DNA from: an uncultured Clostridia bacterium
GTDB lineage: Bacteria > Bacillota > Clostridia > Lachnospirales > Anaerotignaceae
NCBI GenBank assembly: GCA_937919015.1
Contig: CALFPN010000105.1
Span: 1-10,779 of the forward strand
Reading direction: 5' to 3'
DNA length: 10,779 bases
Part shown: positions 1 through 6,292 of the stretch, piece by piece
Position numbering within the stretch: the first letter of the stretch is position 1
How the letters are laid out: the number at the start of each line of letters is the position of its first letter
Notes under the pieces: generated by a model
Seen by the model: the letters and a program-made list of their open reading frames with translations, nothing else
Told to the model about the DNA's origin: nothing
Database searches by the model: none
Translations under genes and position numbers: made by a program

Positions 1-53
1 CAAAACCATATATCGATAATCTATATATAGAATAAAAAAAGTTTTCCCGTTTC

Positions 54-82
54 TTGCCATCAAACTTACATTGATGTATAAT
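54..82 (+). promoter_or_regulatory. Predicted sigma-A promoter of glnS
   Basis: A -35 box TTGCCA (54-59) and a perfect -10 box TATAAT (77-82) are separated by 17 bp. Transcription should start near 89, giving a leader of about 54 nt before the glnS start. The leader is too short for a T-box riboswitch. The divergently placed transporter gene further on has a promoter with the same two hexamers and spacing. Confidence 0.7.
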
Positions 83-87
83 AAACT

Positions 88-100
88 ATCATACTATGAT
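88..100. promoter_or_regulatory. Perfect 6-1-6 inverted repeat at the glnS transcription start
   Basis: ATCATA (88-93), one central base, TATGAT (95-100) form a perfect inverted repeat that covers the predicted +1 of glnS. The position would suit a repressor operator, but no regulator family is recognised from the sequence, and short AT-rich palindromes arise by chance. Confidence 0.3.
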
Positions 101-130
101 GTAAGACGATTCTAAATGAATGAAAATATA

Positions 131-136
131 GGAGGG
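131..136 (+). promoter_or_regulatory. Ribosome binding site that fixes the glnS start
   Basis: GGAGGG lies 6 nt before ATG 143. The upstream in-frame ATG at 116 has no such site, and starting there would translate through this Shine-Dalgarno. The start at 143 is therefore chosen. Confidence 0.8.
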
Positions 137-142
137 CGACCA

Positions 143-1819
143 ATGGCTGAAGAAAAAATCATGGAAAATAACAGCGGTCTGGGTGCAACCGGTAACTTTA
201 TCCACAATTACATCCAGGAAGACCTGAAGGGCGAACTGAATAAAATCAATACCAGATTCCCGCCCGAACCCAATGGCTATCTGCACATCGGTCATGCAAA
301 ATCCATCTGCCTGAACTTTGGTCTGGCAAAACTGTACGGCGGCAAATGCAACCTGCGTTTTGACGACACAAACCCCACAAAGGAAGATGTGGAATATGTA
401 GAATCCATTCAGGAAGACGTAAAATGGCTGGGCTTCGATTGGGAAGACAGACTGTACTATGCTTCCAGCTATTTTGATAAATATTATGAAGTGGCAGTGA
501 AACTGATCAAAGAAGGCAAGGCTTTTGTGGATGAACTGACAGCGGAAGAAATGAGAGAATACCGCGGTACTCTGTCTACACCCGGTAAGGAAAGCCCTTA
601 CAGAAACAGAAGCGTGGAAGAAAATCTGGACCTGTTCGAAAGAATGAAAGCAGGCGAATTCCCCGATGGTTCCAAAACACTGCGTGCGAAAATCGATATG
701 GCGTCTCCCAATATCAACATGAGAGACCCTGTCATTTATCGTATTTCCCATTCTACACACCATACCACAGGGGACAAATGGTGCATCTATCCCATGTATG
801 ACTTTGCACATCCTCTGGAAGATGCCATCGAAGGCATCACACACTCCATCTGCACCATGGAATTCGAAGACCACAGACCTCTGTATGACTGGGTGGTAAG
901 AGAAGCCGGCTACACAGAAAATCCTCCCAGACAGATCGAATTTGCTCGTCTGGGTATGACAAATACAGTGATGAGTAAAAGAAAACTCCGTGCGCTGGTG
1001 GAAAACAATCTGGTTGACGGCTGGGATGACCCTCGTATGCCGACCATCAGCGGTCTGCGCCGCCGTGGCTATACCCCTGAATCCATCCGTGATTTCTGCG
1101 AAAGAATCGGTGTTTCCAAAGCAAACAGCATGGTTGACAGCGGTCTGTTGGATTACTGTATCCGTGACGACCTGAAAGCAAAAGCAAAAGTGGTTATGGC
1201 TGTTCTGGATCCTCTGAAAGTCGTGATCACAAACTATCCCGAAGGTCAGGCAGAAATGATCGAAGTGGAAAACAACCCTGAAAATCCCGAACTGGGCACA
1301 AGAGAAGTTCCTTTTACAAGAGAAGTGTATATCGAAAGAGAAGACTTCATGGAAGAACCTGTGAAAAAATTCTTCCGTCTGGCTCCCGGCAAGGAAGTTC
1401 GTCTGAAAGGTGCATACTTCGTAACATGCACAGACTTCGTGAAGGATGAAAACGGCGTTGTGACAGAGGTTCACTGCACATACGATCCCGAAACAAGAGG
1501 CGGCAACGCTCCCGACGGCAGAAAAGTAAAAGGTACACTGCACTGGGTATCTGCTACAGAAAATGTTCCTGCAACAGCCAGACTGTATGACCATATGATG
1601 CTGGATAATCCCGATGATCCCAACGGTGAAATGATTATGAACCCCACTTCTCTGGAAGTGAAGGAATGTTTCATCGAACCTTCCGTCAAAGGCGCGCAGA
1701 AGGGCGAAAGATTCCAGTTCATGAGAAACGGTTACTATATCGTGGATACAAAGGATACAACAGAAGATCATCTGGTATTCAACCGTATCGTTCCTCTGAA
1801 AAGCTCCTTCAAACTGTAA
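143..1819 (+). CDS. glnS: Glutaminyl-tRNA synthetase
   Basis: Cytoplasmic class I aminoacyl-tRNA synthetase that joins glutamine to tRNA-Gln using ATP. The 558-residue protein closely follows the E. coli GlnRS pattern along its whole length (E. coli has 554). The N-terminal Rossmann catalytic domain carries PPEPNGYLHIGH, with the HIGH signature at residues 48-51, and a KMSKS-type loop VMSKRK with MSKRK at 277-281. Between them lie family-typical segments such as LRFDDTNP and EGITHS. The C-terminal part (from about residue 330) corresponds to the two beta-barrel anticodon-binding domains and includes DGRKVKG and a terminal FNR motif. The gene is monocistronic: own promoter upstream, strong hairpin terminator 17 nt after the stop. 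GlnRS, rather than GluRS, is supported by the direct-charging motifs above. A true GlnRS means this organism can charge tRNA-Gln directly; whether it also has GatCAB cannot be seen here. Confidence 0.97.
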   Translation: MAEEKIMENNSGLGATGNFIHNYIQEDLKGELNKINTRFPPEPNGYLHIGHAKSICLNFGLAKLYGGKCNLRFDDTNPTKEDVEYVESIQEDVKWLGFDWEDRLYYASSYFDKYYEVAVKLIKEGKAFVDELTAEEMREYRGTLSTPGKESPYRNRSVEENLDLFERMKAGEFPDGSKTLRAKIDMASPNINMRDPVIYRISHSTHHTTGDKWCIYPMYDFAHPLEDAIEGITHSICTMEFEDHRPLYDWVVREAGYTENPPRQIEFARLGMTNTVMSKRKLRALVENNLVDGWDDPRMPTISGLRRRGYTPESIRDFCERIGVSKANSMVDSGLLDYCIRDDLKAKAKVVMAVLDPLKVVITNYPEGQAEMIEVENNPENPELGTREVPFTREVYIEREDFMEEPVKKFFRLAPGKEVRLKGAYFVTCTDFVKDENGVVTEVHCTYDPETRGGNAPDGRKVKGTLHWVSATENVPATARLYDHMMLDNPDDPNGEMIMNPTSLEVKECFIEPSVKGAQKGERFQFMRNGYYIVDTKDTTEDHLVFNRIVPLKSSFKL

Positions 1820-1836
1820 TCAGCACAATAAAAAAG

Positions 1837-1859
1837 CCCCGACACCAAATGTGTCGGGG
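1837..1859. terminator. Bidirectional intrinsic terminator between glnS and the EamA gene
   Basis: A perfect 9-bp stem, CCCCGACAC (1837-1845) with GTGTCGGGG (1851-1859), closes a 5-nt loop. It is followed by a T-rich run (1860-1870) on the + strand and preceded by an A-run (1829-1835) that serves as the T-run on the - strand. It sits between the two converging genes and can stop transcription from both. Confidence 0.9.
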
Positions 1860-1869
1860 TTGTTTTTGT

Positions 1870-2283
1870 TTACAGGATCAGAACAAAAGTGCCGATGGTG
1901 ATGAAAGCACCGCCGATGATTGTCTGCAGGGATGCAGGTTCTTTCAGGATCAGGAATGCTAGTACCATAGAGATGACAACACTGAATTTATCAATGGGGA
2001 CGACTTTGGATGCCTCTCCAATCTGCAGGGCATGGAAATAGAACAGCCAGGAAAGGCCCGTTGCCAGACCGGAAAGCACCAAGAAAATCCAGCCTTTGGT
2101 GGTGATATTTTCGATGCCATGGTGTTTCCCTGTGATCAGCACGATGCCCCATGCCATAATTAGCACGACAACCGTACGAATGGCAGTGCCTAAATTAGAA
2201 TCGATACCATTCATACCGAGTTTGGCAAGAATAGAAGTCAGTGCTGCAAAAACGGCAGAAAGAAATGCAAATAAGATCCACAT
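1870..2283 (-). CDS. Half-size EamA/DMT-superfamily membrane transporter
   Basis: A 137-residue, very hydrophobic integral membrane protein with about five predicted helices (roughly residues 2-22, 33-52, 67-86, 96-115, 118-137). This equals one EamA domain, half of the usual ten-helix drug/metabolite transporter, and it resembles the small single-domain bacterial/archaeal transporters (COG2510-like). Such proteins are thought to act as homo- or hetero-dimers; the substrate is unknown. Recognisable features are the N-terminal helix ending SILAKLGM, the following AIRTVVV, and LILKEPAS before the last helix. It is complete: ATG at 2283-2281 is preceded on its own strand by GAGGGGGA, and its stop is followed by the shared terminator. 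It converges on glnS and diverges from proB. Its promoter holds a Fur-box-like operator, so iron-responsive control is inferred, not shown. Confidence 0.85.
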   Translation of the reverse strand: MWILFAFLSAVFAALTSILAKLGMNGIDSNLGTAIRTVVVLIMAWGIVLITGKHHGIENITTKGWIFLVLSGLATGLSWLFYFHALQIGEASKVVPIDKFSVVISMVLAFLILKEPASLQTIIGGAFITIGTFVLIL

Positions 2284-2310
2284 AAAAAATCCCCCTCATT
2301 ACTCATGAAA

Positions 2311-2325
2311 TGATAATAATTATCG
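2311..2325. promoter_or_regulatory. Fur-box-like operator (7-1-7 inverted repeat)
   Basis: TGATAATAATTATCG matches the Gram-positive Fur consensus TGATAATNATTATCA at 13 of 14 defined positions. Only the last base differs. Its core is a perfect 6-1-6 inverted repeat (GATAAT 2312-2317, ATTATC 2319-2324). It lies directly at the predicted +1 of the minus-strand transporter promoter, a usual repressor position. It fits the PerR consensus TTATAATNATTATAA less well (11 of 14). Binding by a Fur-family protein is inferred from the motif only. Confidence 0.65.
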
Positions 2326-2332
2326 CATAGGG

Positions 2333-2361
2333 ATTATATATAAAATTTGGAAATTTGGCAA
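2333..2361 (-). promoter_or_regulatory. Predicted sigma-A promoter of the EamA transporter gene
   Basis: Read on the minus strand, TTGCCA (2361-2356) and TATAAT (2338-2333) are separated by exactly 17 bp. Predicted start is near 2326, with about 43 nt of leader before the ATG. The Fur-like box occupies the first bases of the transcript. Confidence 0.7.
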
Positions 2362-2512
2362 TAGTGGAAGGTAGAAATTTCTTTGTAAAGTGAAAGCAAA
2401 AATAAAAAAGGAGTGTAAAAGGAATGATCTCGAAATATTTCGTCGGGCGAGGAGACAGATGGATTTTATGATTCTTAATATATTTTTCCTTTTTTATGGA
2501 TGCAATTTGGTG

Positions 2513-2518
2513 TATACT
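2513..2518 (+). promoter_or_regulatory. Candidate -10 element of the proB operon promoter
   Basis: TATACT, directly preceded by TG, lies 43 nt before the proB start. The matching -35 region is poor (T-rich run at 2490-2496, at best TTTTTA with 16 bp spacing). This is the best promoter candidate in the 278-bp gap, but it is only moderate. No T-box or other riboswitch motif is seen before proB. Confidence 0.45.
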
Positions 2519-2561
2519 GTAACATGAGGAGAAATCTACAAAAGAAACGGAGTGAATCGTT

Positions 2562-3347
2562 GTGAGAGATAAATTAAAAGACTGTAACAGAATCGTAGTT
2601 AAGGTAGGTACTTCCACCATCACATACCCCAGCGGCAGGCTGAACCTGAAACGGATCGAAGAACTGGCATGGGTGCTGACAGATCTGCGGAACCGCGGCA
2701 AGGAAGTCATTCTGGTCACCAGCGGTGCCATCGGCGTTGGCGCAGTGCGTATGAATATGAAGGAACGCCCCACAATCACGAAGGAAAAACAGGCAGCAGC
2801 AGCAGTTGGTCAGGCCGTGCTGATGCAGATCTATCATAATTTTTTTGACAGATACAATCAGACGGTGGCACAGGTTCTGCTGACAAAGGAAGAACTGAAC
2901 AGTGACAGCCGTTATGAAAATACCCATAATACATTGATGACCCTTTTGGAAATGGGCATCGTTCCCATCATCAATGCCAACGATACCATTTCTACATACG
3001 AAATCGAAATTTCCGATAATGACCGCCTTTCTGCCATGGTAGCGGAAATCGTGGAAGCGGATCTTTTAATTCTGCTGACGGATATCGATGCGCTGTATGA
3101 TAAAGACCCCCGTCATCATGAAGATGCAAAACGCGTTTCCCATGTGGAAGCCGTTACCGATGAGATCAAGGCCATGGCAGGGGAAAAGAAAGGCTCTGAA
3201 TTCAGTGTGGGTGGCATGAAAACAAAACTACAGGCGGCAGAGATCTGCCTTGCGGCAGGGGTGCAGATGGCCATTGCTCTGGGGGAAGACCCCAAGGTGA
3301 TTCATCGTATCATGGATGGGGAAGATGAAGGTACTCTGTTTGGATAA
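2562..3347 (+). CDS. proB: Glutamate 5-kinase, short form without PUA domain
   Basis: First enzyme of proline synthesis; it phosphorylates glutamate with ATP to gamma-glutamyl phosphate, which ProA then reduces. The 261-residue protein is just the amino-acid-kinase domain. The C-terminal PUA domain found in the 367-residue E. coli enzyme is absent, as in a number of other bacteria. Motifs seen in order are VVKVGTST near residue 12, TSGAIGVG from 53, DNDRLSA from 152, LLTDIDALYDKDPR, and GGMKTKLQAA. The GTG start at 2562 is supported by ACGGAGTG 7 nt upstream. The usual NEND glutamate-site motif reads NAND (138-141), and the usual TGGM reads VGGM; both are substitutions at conserved places, though the asparagines and aspartate remain. 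It opens a run of six close genes that also contains proA, which supports the assignment. Confidence 0.93.
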   Translation: MRDKLKDCNRIVVKVGTSTITYPSGRLNLKRIEELAWVLTDLRNRGKEVILVTSGAIGVGAVRMNMKERPTITKEKQAAAAVGQAVLMQIYHNFFDRYNQTVAQVLLTKEELNSDSRYENTHNTLMTLLEMGIVPIINANDTISTYEIEISDNDRLSAMVAEIVEADLLILLTDIDALYDKDPRHHEDAKRVSHVEAVTDEIKAMAGEKKGSEFSVGGMKTKLQAAEICLAAGVQMAIALGEDPKVIHRIMDGEDEGTLFG

Positions 3348-3377
3348 ATGAAAGGTAAAATATTGGAGGTTTGAAAT

Positions 3378-3857
3378 ATGAGTTATTGCCCGAATTGCGG
3401 CAGACAGATTCTGGATGAAAGTCTGGGCTGTCCCGTTTGTAATGTAAGAAAGAATATTGATCCTTCCAAAGAAACGATTGATGGTCAGGCGGAAGAGATC
3501 AAAGCAGAAACCGTGGATGCGTTTACAGTAGAAGACAGCGATGGCAAGACCCATCATTTTGAAAGCAGCGCGGAAACAGGCGAAGCGGAATACAAGAAAA
3601 AAGCAACTGTTGCAGAGGATGCAAAGATCCATCCTGCCATTAAAGTGCTGGTGATCGTTCTGGTCATTCTGGTGGGCGGCTTTGGTGCCATTGCCGGCTG
3701 TGTTGCCGGTGTGGTTCTGTCCAAGAGCCCTGCAGAAGATTACCGCAGATTTGGGAAAACCCTGATGACGGTCAGCATTGTGATGCTGGTGCTCTCCTTC
3801 CTGTGCTGTGCTATGTCCGCAGGCATGGGTATGATTGGGAATATGATGTATTATTGA
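3378..3857 (+). CDS. Zinc-ribbon membrane protein of unknown function
   Basis: A 159-residue protein with an N-terminal zinc ribbon, CPNCG (Cys4, Cys7) and CPVCN (Cys18, Cys21), spaced CxxC-x10-CxxC. This is the common zinc-ribbon pattern of many small bacterial proteins. It is followed by an acidic, polar linker (about residues 25-85) and two hydrophobic segments (about 88-114 and 128-153). It has no signal peptide, so the ribbon and linker are probably cytoplasmic and the protein is anchored by its C-terminal half. No enzymatic motif is seen. The start is well supported by GGAGGT 7 nt before the ATG. It begins 30 nt after proB and ends 1 nt before the next gene, so it is cotranscribed with both. 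Function is not recognised. Similar zinc-ribbon/membrane proteins are often stress or envelope proteins, but that is not evidence for this one. Confidence 0.85.
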   Translation: MSYCPNCGRQILDESLGCPVCNVRKNIDPSKETIDGQAEEIKAETVDAFTVEDSDGKTHHFESSAETGEAEYKKKATVAEDAKIHPAIKVLVIVLVILVGGFGAIAGCVAGVVLSKSPAEDYRRFGKTLMTVSIVMLVLSFLCCAMSAGMGMIGNMMYY

Positions 3858-3858
3858 T

Positions 3859-4479
3859 ATGATTGATTTTTTGCAAAGAGTGGGCTCTGCCGTCTGTCAT
3901 CAGATGGCGGAGCGCAGTTTTCTGTTTCATGGAATGCAGATGCCCCTTTGTGCCCGCTGCACGGGTATCTATACAGGGGTATTTTTTGCATTTTGCTTCC
4001 TTTTTTGGAAAAAACGGATGCAGGCAGGAAAGCCGTTTTCCCTGCAGCAGGCAGTGGTAACGGGGGCTGCCATTCTTCCTGTAGGACTGGATGGGGTTGG
4101 CAGTTACCTTGGTTTCTGGGAAAGCGGCCAGTTGATGCGTGTCCTGACGGGCAGTCTGGTAGGGGTGATTGTCCCCGGATTTTTGCTGATGGCAGGAAAT
4201 TTTGACCCGAAAAGAGAGAATAGAACACCGATTTATGAAAAAACGGCAGAATTGCTCCTTTTGTCGGTAGTAGCGGTGTTTTTTGGGATCTGTCTTTGGC
4301 TGGATCTGCTGCGGCCTGTGGGGGCGGTTTTTTCTGTCATGGGGGAAGTGCTGCTTTGGGGCGGTCTGGTCTGGCTGACACTGAAAAATGTTCTGAACGA
4401 GAAGAAATTTCCATACTGGCGTGTCTCCATTGTCCTATCTTTTGTTGTCTTGTTTCTGATCGGAGGGCTGGTTTCATGA
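3859..4479 (+). CDS. DUF2085-family integral membrane protein
   Basis: A 206-residue polytopic membrane protein. The N-terminal 40 residues hold the DUF2085 signature: CHQ (13-15), ERSF (18-21), then PLCARCTGIY with Cys31 and Cys34. The arrangement CHQ...CxRC resembles a metal or haem/thiol site, but the family has no established function. About five to six hydrophobic stretches follow, including a GLDGVGSYLG segment typical of the family and a charged cytoplasmic-looking loop near residue 115 (DPKRENR). Its ATG starts 1 nt after the stop of the zinc-ribbon gene, and no good Shine-Dalgarno sequence is seen at normal distance, so translation is probably coupled to the upstream gene. Its stop overlaps the start of the folate gene by 4 nt (ATGA). 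Confidence 0.88.
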   Translation: MIDFLQRVGSAVCHQMAERSFLFHGMQMPLCARCTGIYTGVFFAFCFLFWKKRMQAGKPFSLQQAVVTGAAILPVGLDGVGSYLGFWESGQLMRVLTGSLVGVIVPGFLLMAGNFDPKRENRTPIYEKTAELLLLSVVAVFFGICLWLDLLRPVGAVFSVMGEVLLWGGLVWLTLKNVLNEKKFPYWRVSIVLSFVVLFLIGGLVS

Positions 4480-5027
4480 AGAAAAAACTGAGAAAAGAAG
4501 CCCTTACCAAAAGAACGGAAATGCCTGCAGAAGAAAGGGCGGAAAAAAGCAGACGGATCACAGAACATATCCTGCAGAGTGAAGTCTATCAAAAGGCAAA
4601 AAGCGTGTTTTCTTTTGTCAGCATGGGAACGGAAGCGGAAACGAGAGGCATCCTCAAACAAGCTTGGAAAGATGGAAAAATCGTTGCTGTGCCAAAAACG
4701 AAACAGGGCAGAGAGATGGTTTTTTTGAAAATTGAATCTTTGGCAGATTTGAAAGAAGGTCGTTTTGGTGTGATGGAGCCTGTGACGCAGGAGGAAAGGA
4801 TTCCCAAAGCGGGTGATCTGTTCCTTGTGCCGGGGGCTTTGTTTGACAGAAATAAAAACCGTATCGGTTATGGCGGCGGGTTTTATGATACTTATTTTGA
4901 AAAATATCAGGGATATCGCAAGGTTGGTGTTGCTTTTTCGGAACAGATTTCGGAAACAGCGATACCGATGGAAGAAACGGATATCCCTTTGGATGATATC
5001 GTAACGGAAAACGGATGGGAGGAATGA
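4476..5027 (+). CDS. 5-formyltetrahydrofolate cyclo-ligase
   Basis: Cytoplasmic enzyme (5,10-methenyltetrahydrofolate synthetase; FthC/YgfA family) that converts 5-formyl-THF to 5,10-methenyl-THF with ATP and so recovers this stable folate into the one-carbon pool. The 183-residue length is normal. Motifs in order are the basic N-terminus KKKLRKEAL, FGVMEP, LVPGALFDRNKNRIGYGGGF with the phosphate-binding glycines at 131-135 and YD at 137-138, and the C-terminal PMEETDIPLDDIVTE, which matches the family's D...VTE ending. ATG 4476 is chosen because GGAGGG lies 8 nt upstream and the family N-terminus begins there; a longer in-frame reading from 4296 would run through the DUF2085 gene. It overlaps the preceding gene by 4 nt and ends 2 nt before proA. 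The placement inside a proline operon is unusual but metabolically neutral. Confidence 0.93.
   Translation: MKKKLRKEALTKRTEMPAEERAEKSRRITEHILQSEVYQKAKSVFSFVSMGTEAETRGILKQAWKDGKIVAVPKTKQGREMVFLKIESLADLKEGRFGVMEPVTQEERIPKAGDLFLVPGALFDRNKNRIGYGGGFYDTYFEKYQGYRKVGVAFSEQISETAIPMEETDIPLDDIVTENGWEE
5017..5023 (+). promoter_or_regulatory. Ribosome binding site that fixes the proA start
   Basis: GGGAGGA lies in the last codons of the folate gene; its GGAGG core (5018-5022) is 7 nt before ATG 5030. The in-frame ATGs at 5015 and 5024 lie before or only 1 nt after this site, so 5030 is preferred. Confidence 0.75.
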
Positions 5028-5029
5028 AG

Positions 5030-6277
5030 ATGAGCAATCTGGTGGAAATGGGAAAAAAAGCGAAGGAAGCGGCGGTCGTTCTGGCAACACTGTCTACTCC
5101 TGTGAAAAATAAAGCCCTTTTGGCATCTGCCGATGCATTGATGGCGGCAAAAGAAGATATTCTGGCAAAAAATAAAGAAGATGTGGATGCAGCACTGGCA
5201 AATGGCATCAAAGGGGCCTTTATCGACAGACTGACCCTGACCGATGCCCGTGTGGCGGATATGGCCGATGGTCTCCGTCAGGTGGCAAAGCTGGATGACC
5301 CTGTGGGGGAAGTCCTTTCTATGAAAAAACTGGACAATGGTCTGGTGGTAGGCCAGAAACGAGTGCCTATGGGTGTCATCGGTATCATTTTTGAAGCAAG
5401 ACCCAATGTTACGGCCGATGCCTTTGGTCTGTGTCTGAAGGCAGGCAGTGCTGTTATTTTAAGAGGCGGTAAGGAAGCTTTCAAAACCAATCATGCGGTG
5501 GTTCATGCCATTCGTTCTGCATTGAAAGCGGAAGGTCTGCCCGAGGACTGTGTACAGATGGTGCCCGATACTTCCAGAGAAACCGCCAATGAAATGATGC
5601 GCCTGAACGGCTATTTGGATGTTCTGATCCCCCGCGGCGGCGCAGGGCTCATCAACAGCGTGGTGCAGAACAGCACCGTGCCTGTGATCCAGACCGGTGT
5701 GGGCAACTGCCATGTGTATGTGGATGAAAGTGCAGATTTTGAAAAAGCAGCAAAAATCGTCATCAATGCAAAGACCCAGCGTCCCGGTGTCTGCAATGCC
5801 TGTGAATCTCTGCTGGTGCATGAAAAAATAGCGGAAGATTTCCTGCCTGCGGTGGGCAAAGCCCTGCAGGACAGAAAGGTGGAAATTCGAGGGGATGAAG
5901 CCACACAGAAACTGGTGGACGGTTCTGTTCCCGCTACGGAAGAGGATTGGGGCACAGAATATGCAGACTATATCCTGTCCACAAGAGTGGTGAAAGATCT
6001 GGATGAAGCGATTGAACATATCAGAAAATACTCCACAGGCCATTCCGAAGCCATTGTGACAGAAAATTATACCAATGCCCAGCGTTTTTTGAATGAAGTG
6101 GATGCAGCGGCAGTTTATGTGAATGCTTCCACCAGATTTACTGACGGCGGTCAGTTCGGCTTTGGTGCGGAGATCGGCATCAGCACCCAGAAGCTCCATG
6201 CCCGTGGCCCCATGGGTCTGAAGGAGCTGACGACAACAAAATACATCATCTATGGTGACGGTCAGATCAGAGAATGA
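5030..6277 (+). CDS. proA: Gamma-glutamyl phosphate reductase
   Basis: Second enzyme of proline synthesis. It reduces gamma-glutamyl phosphate with NADPH to glutamate-5-semialdehyde, which cyclises for ProC. It is a cytoplasmic member of the aldehyde dehydrogenase superfamily. The 415 residues match the family length. Seen in order: an N-terminal segment GKKAKEAA, the core RVPMGVIGIIFEARPNVTAD, ILRGGKEA, the loop PRGGAGLI, and the catalytic-cysteine segment RPGVCNACESLLVH, with the nucleophile Cys255. The C-terminal part holds the family motif FTDGGQFGFGAEIGIST followed by HARGPMGLKELTT. It follows the folate gene by 2 nt, and its stop is 15 nt before the DUF2971-like gene. ProB lies three genes upstream, so both pathway steps are probably made from one mRNA despite the interruption. 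Confidence 0.97.
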   Translation: MSNLVEMGKKAKEAAVVLATLSTPVKNKALLASADALMAAKEDILAKNKEDVDAALANGIKGAFIDRLTLTDARVADMADGLRQVAKLDDPVGEVLSMKKLDNGLVVGQKRVPMGVIGIIFEARPNVTADAFGLCLKAGSAVILRGGKEAFKTNHAVVHAIRSALKAEGLPEDCVQMVPDTSRETANEMMRLNGYLDVLIPRGGAGLINSVVQNSTVPVIQTGVGNCHVYVDESADFEKAAKIVINAKTQRPGVCNACESLLVHEKIAEDFLPAVGKALQDRKVEIRGDEATQKLVDGSVPATEEDWGTEYADYILSTRVVKDLDEAIEHIRKYSTGHSEAIVTENYTNAQRFLNEVDAAAVYVNASTRFTDGGQFGFGAEIGISTQKLHARGPMGLKELTTTKYIIYGDGQIRE

Positions 6278-6292
6278 TAAGGAGGAAACCTT

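Noticed and set aside
1..53. AT-rich start of the window, including the palindrome CTATATATAG (21-30)
   Set aside because: No open frame, terminator or clear site is visible; it is most simply the upstream flank of the glnS promoter.
116..142. Longer N-terminus of GlnRS from ATG 116
   Set aside because: The GGAGGG ribosome site lies between this ATG and ATG 143, and the nine extra residues (MNENIGGRP) are a translation of that site.
83..142. T-box or other riboswitch before glnS, and likewise before proB (2519-2561)
   Set aside because: The leaders are only about 40-55 nt from the predicted starts, and no conserved T-box sequence or antiterminator/terminator pair is visible.
89..1771. A 560-residue open frame on the minus strand opposite glnS
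   Set aside because: It is an antisense shadow: glnS avoids TTA, CTA and TCA codons, which removes stops on the other strand. The translation is rich in Phe, His and Cys and resembles no protein, and it has no ribosome site. The same holds for long minus-strand frames opposite proA (5459-6505) and the DUF362 gene (7257-8429).
2431..2442. Perfect 12-bp palindrome CGAAATATTTCG in the proB upstream gap
   Set aside because: It lies about 70 bp upstream of the candidate -10 and has no match to an operator I recognise; short AT-rich palindromes are expected by chance.
2424..2471. A 15-codon open frame with a weak ribosome site in the gap before proB
   Set aside because: Too short, no convincing promoter, and no codon bias or similarity that would support a leader peptide.
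4233..5090. Minus-strand frames opposite the folate gene (285 and 185 residues)
   Set aside because: The + strand frame is a clear 5-formyltetrahydrofolate cyclo-ligase; the minus frames have unlikely compositions and no start signals.
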